A DNA stretch of 64,000 nt from Limnomonas spitsbergensis (Eukaryota; Chlorophyta; Chlorophyceae; Chlamydomonadales), in NCBI GenBank assembly GCA_037349105.1, contig JAYJMM010000111.1, forward strand, positions 1,674,001 to 1,738,000, in the 5' to 3' direction. Position numbers and translations under genes: made by a program. The notes under the pieces are model-generated. The model did no database searches and was not told the DNA's origin. It was given only the letters and a program-made list of their open reading frames with translations. Of this stretch, positions 1 to 10,099 are shown piece by piece. Numbering within the stretch: position 1 is the stretch's first letter; each line of letters opens with the position of its first letter.

Positions 1-3000
1 CGGGCATGGCATTGTTCGAAAGAAAATTCGGAGGTGTAACCGACTTCAACAACGTGTATAGTGCAAGTCCTCTGGAGCCGAGACATAGTTTGTGAGCTAG
101 AGAGTTGACCAGCGCGGTAAAGACGAAGGAATTCGGAATGTGGGAGACCTTGGACAATAAGCAAATCCGGTCGCAATTTGTCACAGTAATCAAAGGTGTC
201 AGGGAAAGTGGGGGGTCGTCGGGGCACTAGCCAACGTGGGAGACGGGTGTCATAGACCCCGAAGGGAAGGTTAGCACGGGAAGTGGCATCCATGATAGTA
301 AAAGAGGAGCCTAGGGAGCCATTAGCAATAGCAGTTTGGATGATGCATACAGCTCGGTTGTGTCGAGCAATGTATGAGGCGGACATGGAGGAATGAGCAC
401 AACCGCCTAAAAGATGGCCAGGGGTATCATTGGGATGGGAGCATATGGGAAAGTGGGGGGTGGTGCGAGTGCCTACAGCCGTTTTGTAAGGGCGGTTCAT
501 ATGCATGGCTGTAGATGCAGTCCACCGGGTATTGGTGCGCGATTTGAGGATGTTGCGAATACCACTAAAGGGCAGACCCATGTGCCATAAGATGGGAAGG
601 TAGGAGGCGAGGGCAGAGGCAACGAGGACTTGCATGCGGACATAGCGCAAGGGCAGAGGGGGAGAAGTAGGACCATCTGTTAGAAGGGGGCAGTTTCGGG
701 ACATGTGTTCCTTCAAAGAATGGGTAAGGTCTGATGCAAACCACGGTTCGTCCGTGTCATGGGGGGGTGGGAGGCATGGCCATGCAGGTAAGTGTGCGAA
801 GTGTTGGACATCTGAGGTGCATGTGAAGTCGCATTGGTCGGGGGATTTGAGGGCGAGTGCAGCACCCTTATCTGCGAGTTCATTGCCAATGATGCCGATG
901 TGAGATTTGACCTTGTACAGGTGAAAATGGTGGCGGAGGCGTAGCCTGGTAAGGATGAGAGCACGAATGTCGAGGAGAAGGGGGGCGTATTTACATTCAA
1001 GCAAAGTGTGCGGGTGGCGAAGGGCCTTCTGCGTATCATAGAGAGAAACCAAGGAATCTGAGAAAATGGTAAGATCACCGGTGTGGTGTAAGGCGGCATG
1101 AATGAGGGCAGCATGGATGCCAGCAAGCTCAGCCCGTGTAATAGTGTTGGTTTCAGCCCGGCCATCGGGGTGGACTGTGTAGGTAGTGCTGTCTTGAGTA
1201 CAATAGAAGGCCGCACCCGTGGCTGTGCCTTTGCCAGGTGTAGATAGGGCCGAGCCATCGGTGTAATATGCCGGTATATCGTGCCAACGGAGGGGGAAGG
1301 AGGGGGCGTAGGGTGTTTGGGTTGTCGTGCTTGGCTGGGCTGAGGGTGGAGGTGCAAGTATTGTGGTGGGCAGAGGAAGGAGATTTGCCTGGCCAAAACC
1401 GGACGGGAGCAAGTGGCGAGAAGGGTGGGAGGAGCCCGGGGCCAAAGTAGGAGCAAGATATGGGAAAGTACGGGTTGTGTCCCCAAGAGTATTGGAGATG
1501 AGGAGGAGGAGAAGGTCAAATTTCGGCATGCCTGCGTTAGGAATATCGGCCGGAGTGAGATGGTCGGGGGGAAGAAAAGGTAAATGGGTGTGGTGGAGGT
1601 TGGTGTAAGAGATATGGCGATGGCCTGATTTAAGGAGGGTCATGAATTTGGCCTGTTTCCAATTGGGAACAACGATGAAGGTCGATGTAGGTATGTGGGG
1701 TTGTGTTTGAAGTGATGCCAACGACCATCGGATAGCCCTGAGCAATGCAGGACCAGAAAAAGGAGGCTCGACCAAGGAGGTGCCTGTCCATGGGGTGGAA
1801 TAAGGTTGATAGAGAGCCCCAAATAAGCAGTCTTTCTCACGAAGTGAGGAATATTGAAGGGCTGAAAATGGGACAGAGAGGGGTGAAGAGAAACGGTGGA
1901 TCGTGAGGGGCATGATAGCAGAGATATCAGTGTGGAGGCTTGCAGGTGTGACCCAATGGGCATTGATGGCAGGGGGTGGGAGTAATGGTGAATGTTTGCC
2001 AGTGCGTGAGGTAGTGTTGGGGCGTTGGGGAGAGGTATTGGAGAGGCGGTATCGGAGGAGTAAGGAGGCAAGATCGTGTGCGAAGGACCCGTCAGTGAGG
2101 CGTGCGAAGTCAGTTGGGTGTGTGGTGCGGATGCGGTCATAGCACGCGCGTAGCCAGAGGAGGCGGCGGACAGGAATGTGACCAACATAAGTGCCATTGG
2201 GTCGGTATACAAATGCCCTGTCGAGATGGGTCTGGGCCATAGGGGTGGAGAGGGTTGGCGTAGGGAAGGGTGTTTGTGTGGTAGGATAACGGAGTCCAAT
2301 TTGGATAGTGAAGGAGAGGGGTGGGAGGATGTCGTAATCGGGGTGAACTGGTGAGGTATGGATGACGAGGTGGGAATCGATGAGTGATTGGTCTAGTAGA
2401 TAATTGGGGTCTTCACCCGGAGGCGGGGGGAAAGGGGTGACCGAGGGAAAAGGATCCCTAGACCATGTGCCTTGCTGTTGGAGATTGGTGAGATGTGTGT
2501 CGAGGGGATGAACCGGCTCAAGCGCAGTGTCAAGCATGTGGAGGACATTGAGCGTGGCTGGAGGATGCAGCGTGTGGATGTGGGAGGTTGGTGGAGGAGG
2601 AAGGGGAGGTAGAGTTGTGGTATGGCGTGGCAAAAGTGTTTGTATGGCTAAGGAGTGTGGGGGGGGAGGCAAGGATTGGAACGTGTGTGCCAGGAGTAAG
2701 CGTGTGAAAGCAGGCATGATAAGTGGCCGTAGGATGGGCGGGAGGGAGGTAGACATACGAGTCATAGTGCATGCTAGACCAAGCAGTGTTGGGAGAGGAC
2801 GAGGAAGTGTGGCATGGGACGGACTGAGAGCGACTCGGGTACGGCGGGAGGGGACAGGTGGTGGGACAGGTGGGGGGGGTATTCGCGTAAGAGGTGATGC
2901 ATGGGTGGGTGCGGTAGGGTCCGTGTAAAGTAAAGAAGATGCAAGTTGCTGAAGGGAATGATGTGTACCCTGCGGAATATGGGCGAAGTCATGAGCGACA

Positions 3001-3512
3001 GTAACTCGACGGGTATCTTCTGGAAGGGGTGAGGTGAGGGTGTGTTGTTTGGCAAGTGGTAGAGCAAGGCCGTGGAGAAGGAGGGTCAGCTGATTGAGGG
3101 CCCGTTGTGCTTTGGCAAGATCCTCTGTCCGGGCTTTGTTTAGGAAAGCGTCACGAAGAGTGTTTGCTGGGATAAGGTAAGTGTGGCCATTGATGGTGGT
3201 GACAAGAGAAGCAAGGGAGACAATGCCGACATGCCAAAGGGGGGAAAAGAAAGTATAGTCACTGATAGAGACGGGCAGGGTATCGCCGCCAGGATGTGTT
3301 GGATGTAGGATGAGGATGAGTTGTTGAAGGAGATCGTTGCCGAGGAGGGGGATGATGCCGGAGGTGCATTGGTGAAGAGTGATGTCGTGCTTTGTGTAAG
3401 AGGGAGAGTTGGCGCATGGGGAGGGGGTGGATATGGAAACTACGAGGGGTGTGTTGCAAGGGGATGGGGAGTGAGCCATGGAAGTGGATTTGTGAGTGCA
3501 ACACGCCTCGAG
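1..3512 (-). CDS. LINE ORF2 segment 3: PCIF1-like methyltransferase-fold domain, RNase H, zinc knuckle and restriction-like endonuclease
   Basis: This frame is open without a stop from 3512 to the window edge, about 1170 codons; I translated it by hand. A Pro-rich linker is followed by a domain at about 1970-1470 with HWVTPASL, HRFSSPLSV, LQYSSLREKD, FGALYQPY, W-TG, EPPF (1758-1769) and FIVVPNWK. This order resembles the PCIF1/CAPAM N6-adenine methyltransferase family. The catalytic [N/D]PPF motif reads EPPF, so activity is doubtful. RNase H follows with YTDGSA (Asp 1257-1259), RAELAG (Glu 1128-1130), IFSDSL (Asp 1056-1058) and VKSHIGIIGNELADKG. Next comes a knuckle, ICSHPNDTPGHLLGGC, in which an expected first Cys is Phe. 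The end has KLRPDLLIV and IHVVEVGYTSE, matching the PD-(D/E)xK-like active site of restriction-like LINE endonucleases. The C terminus lies outside the window. Confidence 0.75.
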
Positions 3513-5631
3513 TTAAAGGTCCGAGGTCACCGCTGTCATTGAGGGCGCGGGTGAGGGATAGGGCAGAGATCTGGATGTAATCGACAAGTAAGGAGGTGAG
3601 TCCAACCCCTCCACGATCGAGTGGTGTGTGAATGAGGGTTGTGGGGAAAGAGGGACCAAGGTTCATGCAGAGCCGAGCAATTTGGGCAAGTTGTTGATCA
3701 AGGGTAGCAATGTCGGCCAACGAGAAGGGGGCGATTGGGAAGCAATATGTGATTTTGGGTTTAAGGACATGTTCGAGAATGTTTAGAGCTTGTTGGGGCG
3801 GTAGATTGGCATGGATGAGTTGTCGGCCTTTGGTATAAATAGAGGAGCTGAGATGTTGGAGATGGTGGCGGAAATCGAGTGTCATGGTGATGTAGACACC
3901 AAGATATTTGTATGGTTTGTCCGGTGGATAGTATGGCACGGGCTGGCCATTGACATGAAACTGGTCTTGTAATTGCTGCCGCAGACGGGTGTTATGACGG
4001 TCAAATGTATCTACAAGGCGGGTGAAACGATCTTTATGTAGGGCACCAGTGACCGCGCATTTAGAGGGGTTCAGGGTGAGGCCTGACCACGAGCAGTAAG
4101 CGTCAACTTTACTGAGTTGTACCTGGAGGCGGTTGCGGCTGTGTGAGAGAAGGGCTACGTCGTCAGCAAAAGCTGGGCAAGTTAGGGTAAATTTGCAGGG
4201 GTGAGATTAGCCTTGACGTTGTGCACAAGAGGGTGTATAGCCGTGGCCTCCAACCTGTAGCCATCGGAGGAGGGGTTCGAGATAGATGAGGAAGATTAGG
4301 GGAGAAAGTGTATCGCCTTGGATGGTGTCCCTGCCTACATGAACATCAAGGGTGGCAAGACAAGGGTGTTTTTGGAGGATGATGCGAGAGGTGGCATTGG
4401 TATAAATGTCTTGAATGACTGATATTGCGTCTAGTGGGAACCCGAGGTCGTCCATGATGCGTAGAAGTTGGGCATGGTTGATGGTGTTGAAGGCACTAGA
4501 GAAGTCAATGTACAAGGCATATATATTGCGGTTATGAGCACGAGCGTCTTCAAGGGCATGGACATATCGTTGGAGGTGCCGCATGGTGTGGTGCTTTGCA
4601 CGAAAGCCCTCTTGAGATTGGCTTAGGATACCAAAATCTTCGGAGTAATCGGTGAGAACGGCAGTGACGAACCGTGTCCAAAGTTTGTAGATAGTGTTGT
4701 GCATGCCAATAGGACGTTTGTTTATTAACCGACTGGCATCCCCCCGTTTGTGGAGGAGGGTAGTAGTGGAAGACTTCCATGAGGTGGGAGTGGTGCCTAG
4801 GATCCACATGAGGATAAACAGATTGTGCAAGGATGAATGGAAAGAATGTGGCATGATACGGAGAAGTTCATTGGGGATGCCGTCAGGGCCAAAAGCTTTT
4901 TTATTTTTCAGGGATTTGATAGCTTGATTAAAAGTACTGGGCCGAAGGACGTAAGGAATAAGTGTGGTCGAAGTGGTGCGAGCGGACTTGGCATTTGAAT
5001 CGAGGTGAAAATTGTCAAGGTTTGGTATGGATTCATGTGGGTAGGGTTGAGTGGGAGAAACGTGGGGGTCAGCCAACCATTCTTTACTGAAATGGGCATG
5101 TGTCACATTGGTCAAGTCCGTAGGATCCGTGACAAGAAGAGAGGTGGTGGGGTCCCATAGAGATGTAATATGAGAGGAGGAGGCAGAATGGGCTGAAGAG
5201 GTATCAATGGGAAGGTGGGGGTCGGTGTCAGGACTGTCCTGGAAAATACGTTGGTGCGCCTTACATGCGTTAGTGTTAAGTAGCTTGATAAGTTTTTTGC
5301 GATTTTTTGTGGTAACGGAATGTGTGCGAAAAGTTTTTCGGATGTCAACGCGGATGTGCCGAAGTTTTTGATCGCAGAGTGAGAGCCATTGGATCCATGG
5401 TGGAGAAAGGGTGGGGGGCAAATCAACTGGAAAGGGGGGAAGGAGGAGTAGTAGTGCGGAAGAAGGAGGGCATGGGGTGTCAGTATCATGGGAGACAGAG
5501 TGTGGTGGAGATAGGAGGTGGTTAGAGGCGAGAGCGGAGAGAAGGGAGTCCAAGATCGGAGAAAATGGTAAAAGGGGAGTGGCGTTAGGGGGGGGGGGCG
5601 GAAGTGAGTTGTTTAATGAAGTTGCGGGCAA
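3259..5631 (-). CDS. LINE ORF2 segment 2: reverse transcriptase, interrupted by an in-frame stop
   Basis: This segment carries the reverse transcriptase fingers, palm and thumb. It shows KKAFGPDGIPNELL, motif A YALYIDFSSAFNTINH with the catalytic Asp at 4504-4506, and motif B IQGDTLSPLIFLIY. A TAA stop at 4207-4209 follows. The same frame then continues with motif C FADD (4159-4170), motif D SGLTLNPSKCAVTG and motif E KPYKYLGVYI, so a single nonsense codon separates motif B from motif C. The thumb runs on to GGVGLTSLLVDYIQ. The listed start is the first codon after the preceding stop region, not a real initiator; the segment belongs to the same polyprotein as its neighbours. Near 3430-3480 sense moves to another frame, where the downstream domains are found. 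The copy is therefore probably not active, unless the lesions are sequencing errors. Confidence 0.9.
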
Positions 5632-8299
5632 AGTGGAGGATAGACCGTTCCTGGGTTTTTACTGTGATGTGTTGTTGTGCCACGCGAGGGAGGAAGCATG
5701 GTTTACCAGAAGGGTGGGGGGCGATAGTGTCTCGATGGGTCGAAGTGGGGCAGTGCAGTTTCATGATGGTGAGGGCAGATGTACATATGTCGGAGTGGCG
5801 GGAAACTATGGTGGGAATGTCGATATGGAGGGACACAAGGTGTTCACGGAAAGTTGTCCAATCTGGAGGGGGGGCATGGGGTGAGGAGTGTGGTTGATAG
5901 TGGTGTTGGACGCCCGAGTCGTTGATGAGGGCGGAAGTGTGGGCGAGCAAGGCATCGGAGGCAGTGGAGAGGTCAGAGAAAATAGCTTCCCGTGTAAGTT
6001 GTAAGGTGTGGGAGGGTATGGGCTGTTTGATGGTGGTTGGGGGGGGAAGTGTAGCGTTGGAAGGGCGAGGAGGTGTGTTGCGGAGGCGTGATGAGGTGAG
6101 GGGTTGCAAGGGAGGACGGGGGTGCATGGGGAGGTGAAAGAGGTTTGGAGGGCACTTGAAGGTGAGGGGGAGGTGGTCAGGAGCGTAGAGGGATTGAAGA
6201 GGGACAGAGCACTCAACTGCGGTGGGGAGTAGGCCAGAGAGGTAAAAAGCATTATCAGAGATGAGGATATCATCCAACATGGAGGCTTGCATTGTAGAGG
6301 AGTGCGGCATGTGTGTGAGATGTTTGGATGTGGTAGCATTAATGGGGATAAGTCTGTTGGAGGCAAGGAAGGAGAGGAACGTGCGATCAGGTCGAGAAGA
6401 TTGGAGGTGGCGGTTGAAGTCCCCACCAATGAGGAAGATGTCACAGGCGGGGTCACTGTCATGGATAGTGTCTGCCATGTATTTTTGACAGGCAGGTGAA
6501 ATGAGGTTAGAGCCCGGAGGGAAGTAAACACTAAGGACATGAAGGGTGCGGCCAGCGACCATGTGAAGTTGTAGATGGATGCAATATCCTTCGATAAGGG
6601 GGGGTACCGGTTGGCGGATGAAGGTATGGGGGTGGGCGTCATTGTGGATGGCGAGGAAAACACCCCCGGGTGCACAGATATTTGGCCGGGCGTAAGCAAG
6701 AGTAGGGGGTGTAGGCACGCTGCTAAGGTAGACATGATAGTTAGGGAAGGCTTGGCGGATTTCAGGAAGGAAAGTGGATTGTTGGGAGGCAAAGAGGTGA
6801 GTTTCTTGGCCAAAGAAAATTTTGGGGCGGTGTGTGTTGACAAAGGTGCTGACATCGGCAGTGTTGGCACGGAGGCCAGCGATATTGAAAGTCGAGATGA
6901 TATCGTGTGGGTAGGGGACTTGTCGGGGTGGGGAGGGGAGTGGGGGAGGAGGTAAAGTGGGGTATAGGGGTGTGGGCTGGGCAGCGGGGGGAGCCGAAGA
7001 GACGTGGGGGCGAGGGGTATAGACAAGGGGTGGAGGCGCGAGCGGGGCACGGTCTGTGAAAGTATTGTCGATGGAAGTGTGGGAGGGGTTAGTAAGGAGG
7101 GAAGGGGGGATTGGGTGTGGCGGGGGTAAATCAGGAATGGTGATGTGGGTGTTTGGCTGAGGGAGGGTAAAGGGGAAAGCAAGGCAAGCGGTAAGGGAAG
7201 AGGCAGGGACGAGAGCAAAGGCATGCCCACCGAGTTGGCGGAGGAGCTGGAGGTTGTGATCAGAAGTAAGGTCCATGCGGGATGGGGAGTCGGAGTCGAC
7301 CCAGAGCCAAGGTTTGCCAACGCCAGGTTTTAATAGCACGGAGGCATGGAAGTAGTCACCTGGTTCATGTGTGTGAAGGATGAAACCCGGGTTGGCATAC
7401 GTGGGGTCTTGTAGTTGGAGGGAAGCAAGGGCGTGATCCAGATCTTGAAGGGTGATGGAGGCGAGATTGGCCAAGTGTGAGGGGGAGAGTGGGAGATTGG
7501 TGCGATCCATGATGTCGAGTTTATGGAGTTTGTGATTATCAAAAAGCCATAAAGCAAAGAGGGCATCAGTGAAATTACCCCGAGAAGTGTGAAATTGTGG
7601 ATGTGGCACGGATGGGTTGAGGAGTTGGGCATGGTGTGGTAGAATGGGATTGGTGGACCGGTAGCGACACCATGCCAAGACATCGGGGGGGGTCGTGATG
7701 GCACGACCACTAAGGTTATTAAGAGCGTGGATTTGGCAGAATCCAAGAGATTGACGCTCAAAGAAAGCGAGGCCGTGTGGTAGTGGGTCATGTGTTGGCG
7801 TGAGAGGCGGGTTGTTTGCTGAAACGTCTCCACCCCGTGGTGGAGGTCGGGGGTGTTTTGAACGATGCTTGGGGGAGGTGTGAGAGGAGGTGTGACGGGC
7901 TTTTTGGATGCGTGAGATGGCCTGGATGAGTGGGATGTGGAGGTGGTATGTGTGGGGGAAACGTCTTTGGTTGTGTGTGAGGAGACGTCGTAAATGGCCG
8001 AGGAAATATTGGCCGCGATGACGTTGAATGGGTGTTAGTTTTGAGATTTTTTTGATGTGTAGGAAACGGTGCCATGTGGCAGCAGTGGCTTTAAGGTTAG
8101 GAGTGGATGTTGTAGCTGAGGGGATGGATGGTGGTGGGGGCGGGGTGCTAGATGGAGTAGTAGTGGTAGGGAGAGAAGACGAGAGATATGTGGAGATTCG
8201 AGTGAAATGGAGGAGCAGGATTACAACAATGAAGGTGGCCAGGATGGAGCATACAGGTGTAATAGAGAGCAAGTCATGAGAAATCGCAGAGAAATGCAT
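5585..8299 (-). CDS. LINE ORF2 segment 1: Josephin-like cysteine protease domain plus EEP endonuclease
   Basis: The frame is open from 9529, but I place the start at the ATG at 8299, because the part upstream translates tandem 5' repeats. The segment is then 904 residues. A hydrophobic stretch lies near the N terminus (about residues 15-36), followed by Thr/Pro-rich sequence. Residues about 180-355 resemble a Josephin (ataxin-3 type, C86) domain: Cys188-x-x-His191-x-x-Asn194-Asn195, then His318, then a WLWVDSD strand with Asp335, at spacings close to ataxin-3. Residues about 468-712 form an endonuclease/exonuclease/phosphatase fold with Asn472 (FNIAG), Glu499 (GQETHL), Asp627 and Asn629 (GGDFN), an LDD motif and the terminal His709 (PDHLP). 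This enzyme nicks the target DNA. The frame ends beside an 11-G run and very probably continues in the next segment through a one-base length change. The Josephin assignment is by motif only. Confidence 0.8.
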   Translation of the reverse strand: MHFSAISHDLLSITPVCSILATFIVVILLLHFTRISTYLSSSLPTTTTPSSTPPPPPSIPSATTSTPNLKATAATWHRFLHIKKISKLTPIQRHRGQYFLGHLRRLLTHNQRRFPHTYHLHIPLIQAISRIQKARHTSSHTSPKHRSKHPRPPPRGGDVSANNPPLTPTHDPLPHGLAFFERQSLGFCQIHALNNLSGRAITTPPDVLAWCRYRSTNPILPHHAQLLNPSVPHPQFHTSRGNFTDALFALWLFDNHKLHKLDIMDRTNLPLSPSHLANLASITLQDLDHALASLQLQDPTYANPGFILHTHEPGDYFHASVLLKPGVGKPWLWVDSDSPSRMDLTSDHNLQLLRQLGGHAFALVPASSLTACLAFPFTLPQPNTHITIPDLPPPHPIPPSLLTNPSHTSIDNTFTDRAPLAPPPLVYTPRPHVSSAPPAAQPTPLYPTLPPPPLPSPPRQVPYPHDIISTFNIAGLRANTADVSTFVNTHRPKIFFGQETHLFASQQSTFLPEIRQAFPNYHVYLSSVPTPPTLAYARPNICAPGGVFLAIHNDAHPHTFIRQPVPPLIEGYCIHLQLHMVAGRTLHVLSVYFPPGSNLISPACQKYMADTIHDSDPACDIFLIGGDFNRHLQSSRPDRTFLSFLASNRLIPINATTSKHLTHMPHSSTMQASMLDDILISDNAFYLSGLLPTAVECSVPLQSLYAPDHLPLTFKCPPNLFHLPMHPRPPLQPLTSSRLRNTPPRPSNATLPPPTTIKQPIPSHTLQLTREAIFSDLSTASDALLAHTSALINDSGVQHHYQPHSSPHAPPPDWTTFREHLVSLHIDIPTIVSRHSDICTSALTIMKLHCPTSTHRDTIAPHPSGKPCFLPRVAQQHITVKTQERSILHFARNFIKQLTSAPPP

Positions 8300-8454
8300 G
8301 GTAAGAAGCCGTATATATGTGTCCGTACAATTTGAACTAAGATTGAACCTGGATACTGGATGAAGATCAGGAAAGATGCTGTCAGCTGAGAGCGTGGATG
8401 TGTGACGCTGCCACATCCGGGCCGAATGGACCCGGATGTAGCAGCGTCTGTCGA

Positions 8455-9330
8455 AGGTGAATGAGGAAGAATGATGTGAAGAATTTTCGAAAGTGTCCCC
8501 TTGGCCCCTGGGGCAGAGGAATTCGTTGGGGTTCAGCAGTCGGTAGGGCCAGTAGGGGGGTAGCATGCAATATGCGTTGGTGGGTGTACAAAGGTGGGAA
8601 CAGGAGGAGTAGAGGAGGGGTGGAGAAGAGGAGCAGTGAGGTGTCTGCATGCAACATGAGGGAGAGAGAGGGTGAGTTGGAAATGTGGAGAGGAGGGGGG
8701 TACGGGTGCATGGCCTGATATCATGGGACAGAAGTGCGACAGGAAGTGTGAGGCGTATGAGTCCGAAGGCAGAAGTGCAGGGGGTAAAGGAAACCAGGAA
8801 GGAACATAGAGGGGGGCGGGCAATGAACCGGATAGGCCATGGGGGAGAGAGGTATGCAGAATTGGAGTGTGGAAAATTCGCGAGAGGTTCCCCTAGGCCG
8901 CTGAGGCAGAATTTTTTTTTGTGGTCTAAATAGCGGGAGCAGTAGGGGGGCGTCTGCAGGCAGCATAAGAGGGAGGGAGGGTACGTTTGAAAGCAAGAAG
9001 TGAGGGGAAAATGTGGAGACAAGAGGTGTAGGGAAGGTGGATATGCGTAGGTCATTTTGTCATGGGGCATAGGTGTGGCAGGAAATTGGAAGGGTGTGCG
9101 TCTGATGGACGAAGTGTAGAGGGATGAAAAAACTGGGAAGGAGTAGAGTGATGGGGGGGGATGTAGCCGGATAGGCCATGGTAGGTGTGCAGAATTGGGA
9201 GAGGGAAAATTCGCGAGAGGTTCCCCTAGGCCGCTTAGGCAGAAAATTTTGATTTGGTCTGAATGACGGGAACAGTAGGGGGGCGTCTGCAGGCAGCATA
9301 AGAGGGAGGGAGGGTATGATTTAAAGCAGG
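8455..9330 (-). repeat. Tandem 5' monomers of the LINE, about 335-390 bp apart
   Basis: Two strongly similar blocks lie at about 8858-8985 and 9192-9318 (period about 334), each containing GAGGTTCCCCTAGGCCGC and GTAGGGGGGCGTCTGCAGGC. A more diverged third copy lies at about 8480-8580. They sit just upstream of the LINE start codon, as promoter monomers do in some LINE families. The open frame across them is probably an accident of their CT-rich minus strand. A promoter role is inferred from position only. Confidence 0.6.
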
Positions 9331-9529
9331 AGAAGAGGAGGAGGAGTGTATAGAAAAGGCGTTGCATGGCTGCATGGCAGGGAAGAAAAGTGGAGGCCAA
9401 GGAAGGTCCAGTTGGGGTGGGGGTGGGGGTGGAGGATAGGACCATGCACCAAAAGCGAGAAAAGTGGAGGAGGGAGAGGACTGGTAGATACGTGGCCCTA
9501 AGTGTTGGAGGTGGTGCAGGTGAGATCAA

Positions 9530-10015
9530 TGCTGCTGGGTGCTGGAGGCGGAGGGGGGTGGGTGATGGGTTGGAATCAGAGGCAAGTACAGGAGGAGTTG
9601 GAGGGAGAAGATGCGAGAGAAAAATGCAGGATTATTTAAGAAGGAAAGGGTAGCGTTTTGGTGGACAAGGGGAAGTTACCAGTCCTGGAACGTGGGAGTG
9701 ACGCGCCGTGGGAGAAGCAGAAGTTTTGGGAGAGGACAATTGGTTTAGAGGGTCCTAAAAGCCCCTCTCAGAAGAGAGAGGGGGACCCAGTCGCGAAAGG
9801 TTTGCGAGGAGGGTCGAAACAATTATCCCGTGGACGACCGAGGAGTGCAGCTCAGCTTTGGGCCCACGTTAGTGTCCTAGACACAGATAATGTTTGAAAG
9901 GAGTGGCGGTGAAAGAGATAGGGGAGGACGGAAATGGATGGGTGCGGGGGAAGTGGTTGAAGATGTTGGCTTGCCGGAGGAGGCTGAAAGATGCCGATGC
10001 CCGGATGGTGAGCAG
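9530..10015. other. No gene seen; possible outer 5' region of the LINE
   Basis: G-rich sequence without a convincing frame. It lies between the LINE 5' monomers and the short repeats at 10.02 kb. It may contain the true 5' end of the LINE or its target site, which I could not place. Confidence 0.4.
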
Positions 10016-10019
10016 ATGT

Positions 10020-10096
10020 GGTTGTGCCGAAGCTGAGTTGTGCCGAAGCCGAGTTGTGCCGAAGCCGAGTGGTGCCGAAGCCGAGTTGTCAGAATT
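10020..10096 (+). repeat. Four to five copies of a 15-bp direct repeat
   Basis: The unit is close to TTGTGCCGAAGCCGA, repeated with small changes. It abuts the truncated 3' end of the methyltransferase-RNase H remnant on the minus strand. Confidence 0.8.
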
Positions 10097-10099
10097 CGA

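Larger units (their letters stand above)
1..9330 (-). mobile_element. Dualen/RandI-like LINE with two endonucleases and extra enzymatic domains, 3' end cut by window
   Basis: This is a non-LTR retrotransposon read on the minus strand. It copies itself by target-primed reverse transcription. Reading from high to low coordinates I see a Josephin-like protease domain (about 7770-7235), an EEP endonuclease (about 6905-6160), a reverse transcriptase (about 4950-3480), a PCIF1-like methyltransferase-fold domain (about 1970-1470), an RNase H (about 1275-850) and a zinc-knuckle plus restriction-like endonuclease (about 460 to beyond 1). APE-type plus restriction-like endonucleases in one LINE is the hallmark of the Dualen (RandI) clade described in Chlamydomonas reinhardtii. 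The coding region is interrupted by a frame change at an 11-G run (5588-5598), an in-frame stop (4207-4209) and a frame change near 3.4-3.5 kb. The 5' limit is uncertain; tandem monomers extend to about 9330. Confidence 0.85.

Noticed and set aside
713..1519. 268-codon minus frame over the LINE
   Set aside because: The RNase H motifs are in a different minus frame that is open to the window edge. This one is a shadow.
5806..7320. 504-codon minus frame over the LINE endonuclease
   Set aside because: It is Ser/Pro/Thr/Leu-rich without motifs; the EEP motifs lie in the overlapping frame.
8300..9529. First 410 codons of the 1314-codon frame as part of the LINE protein
   Set aside because: This part translates tandem 5' monomers. 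The first non-repeat ATG is at 8299.
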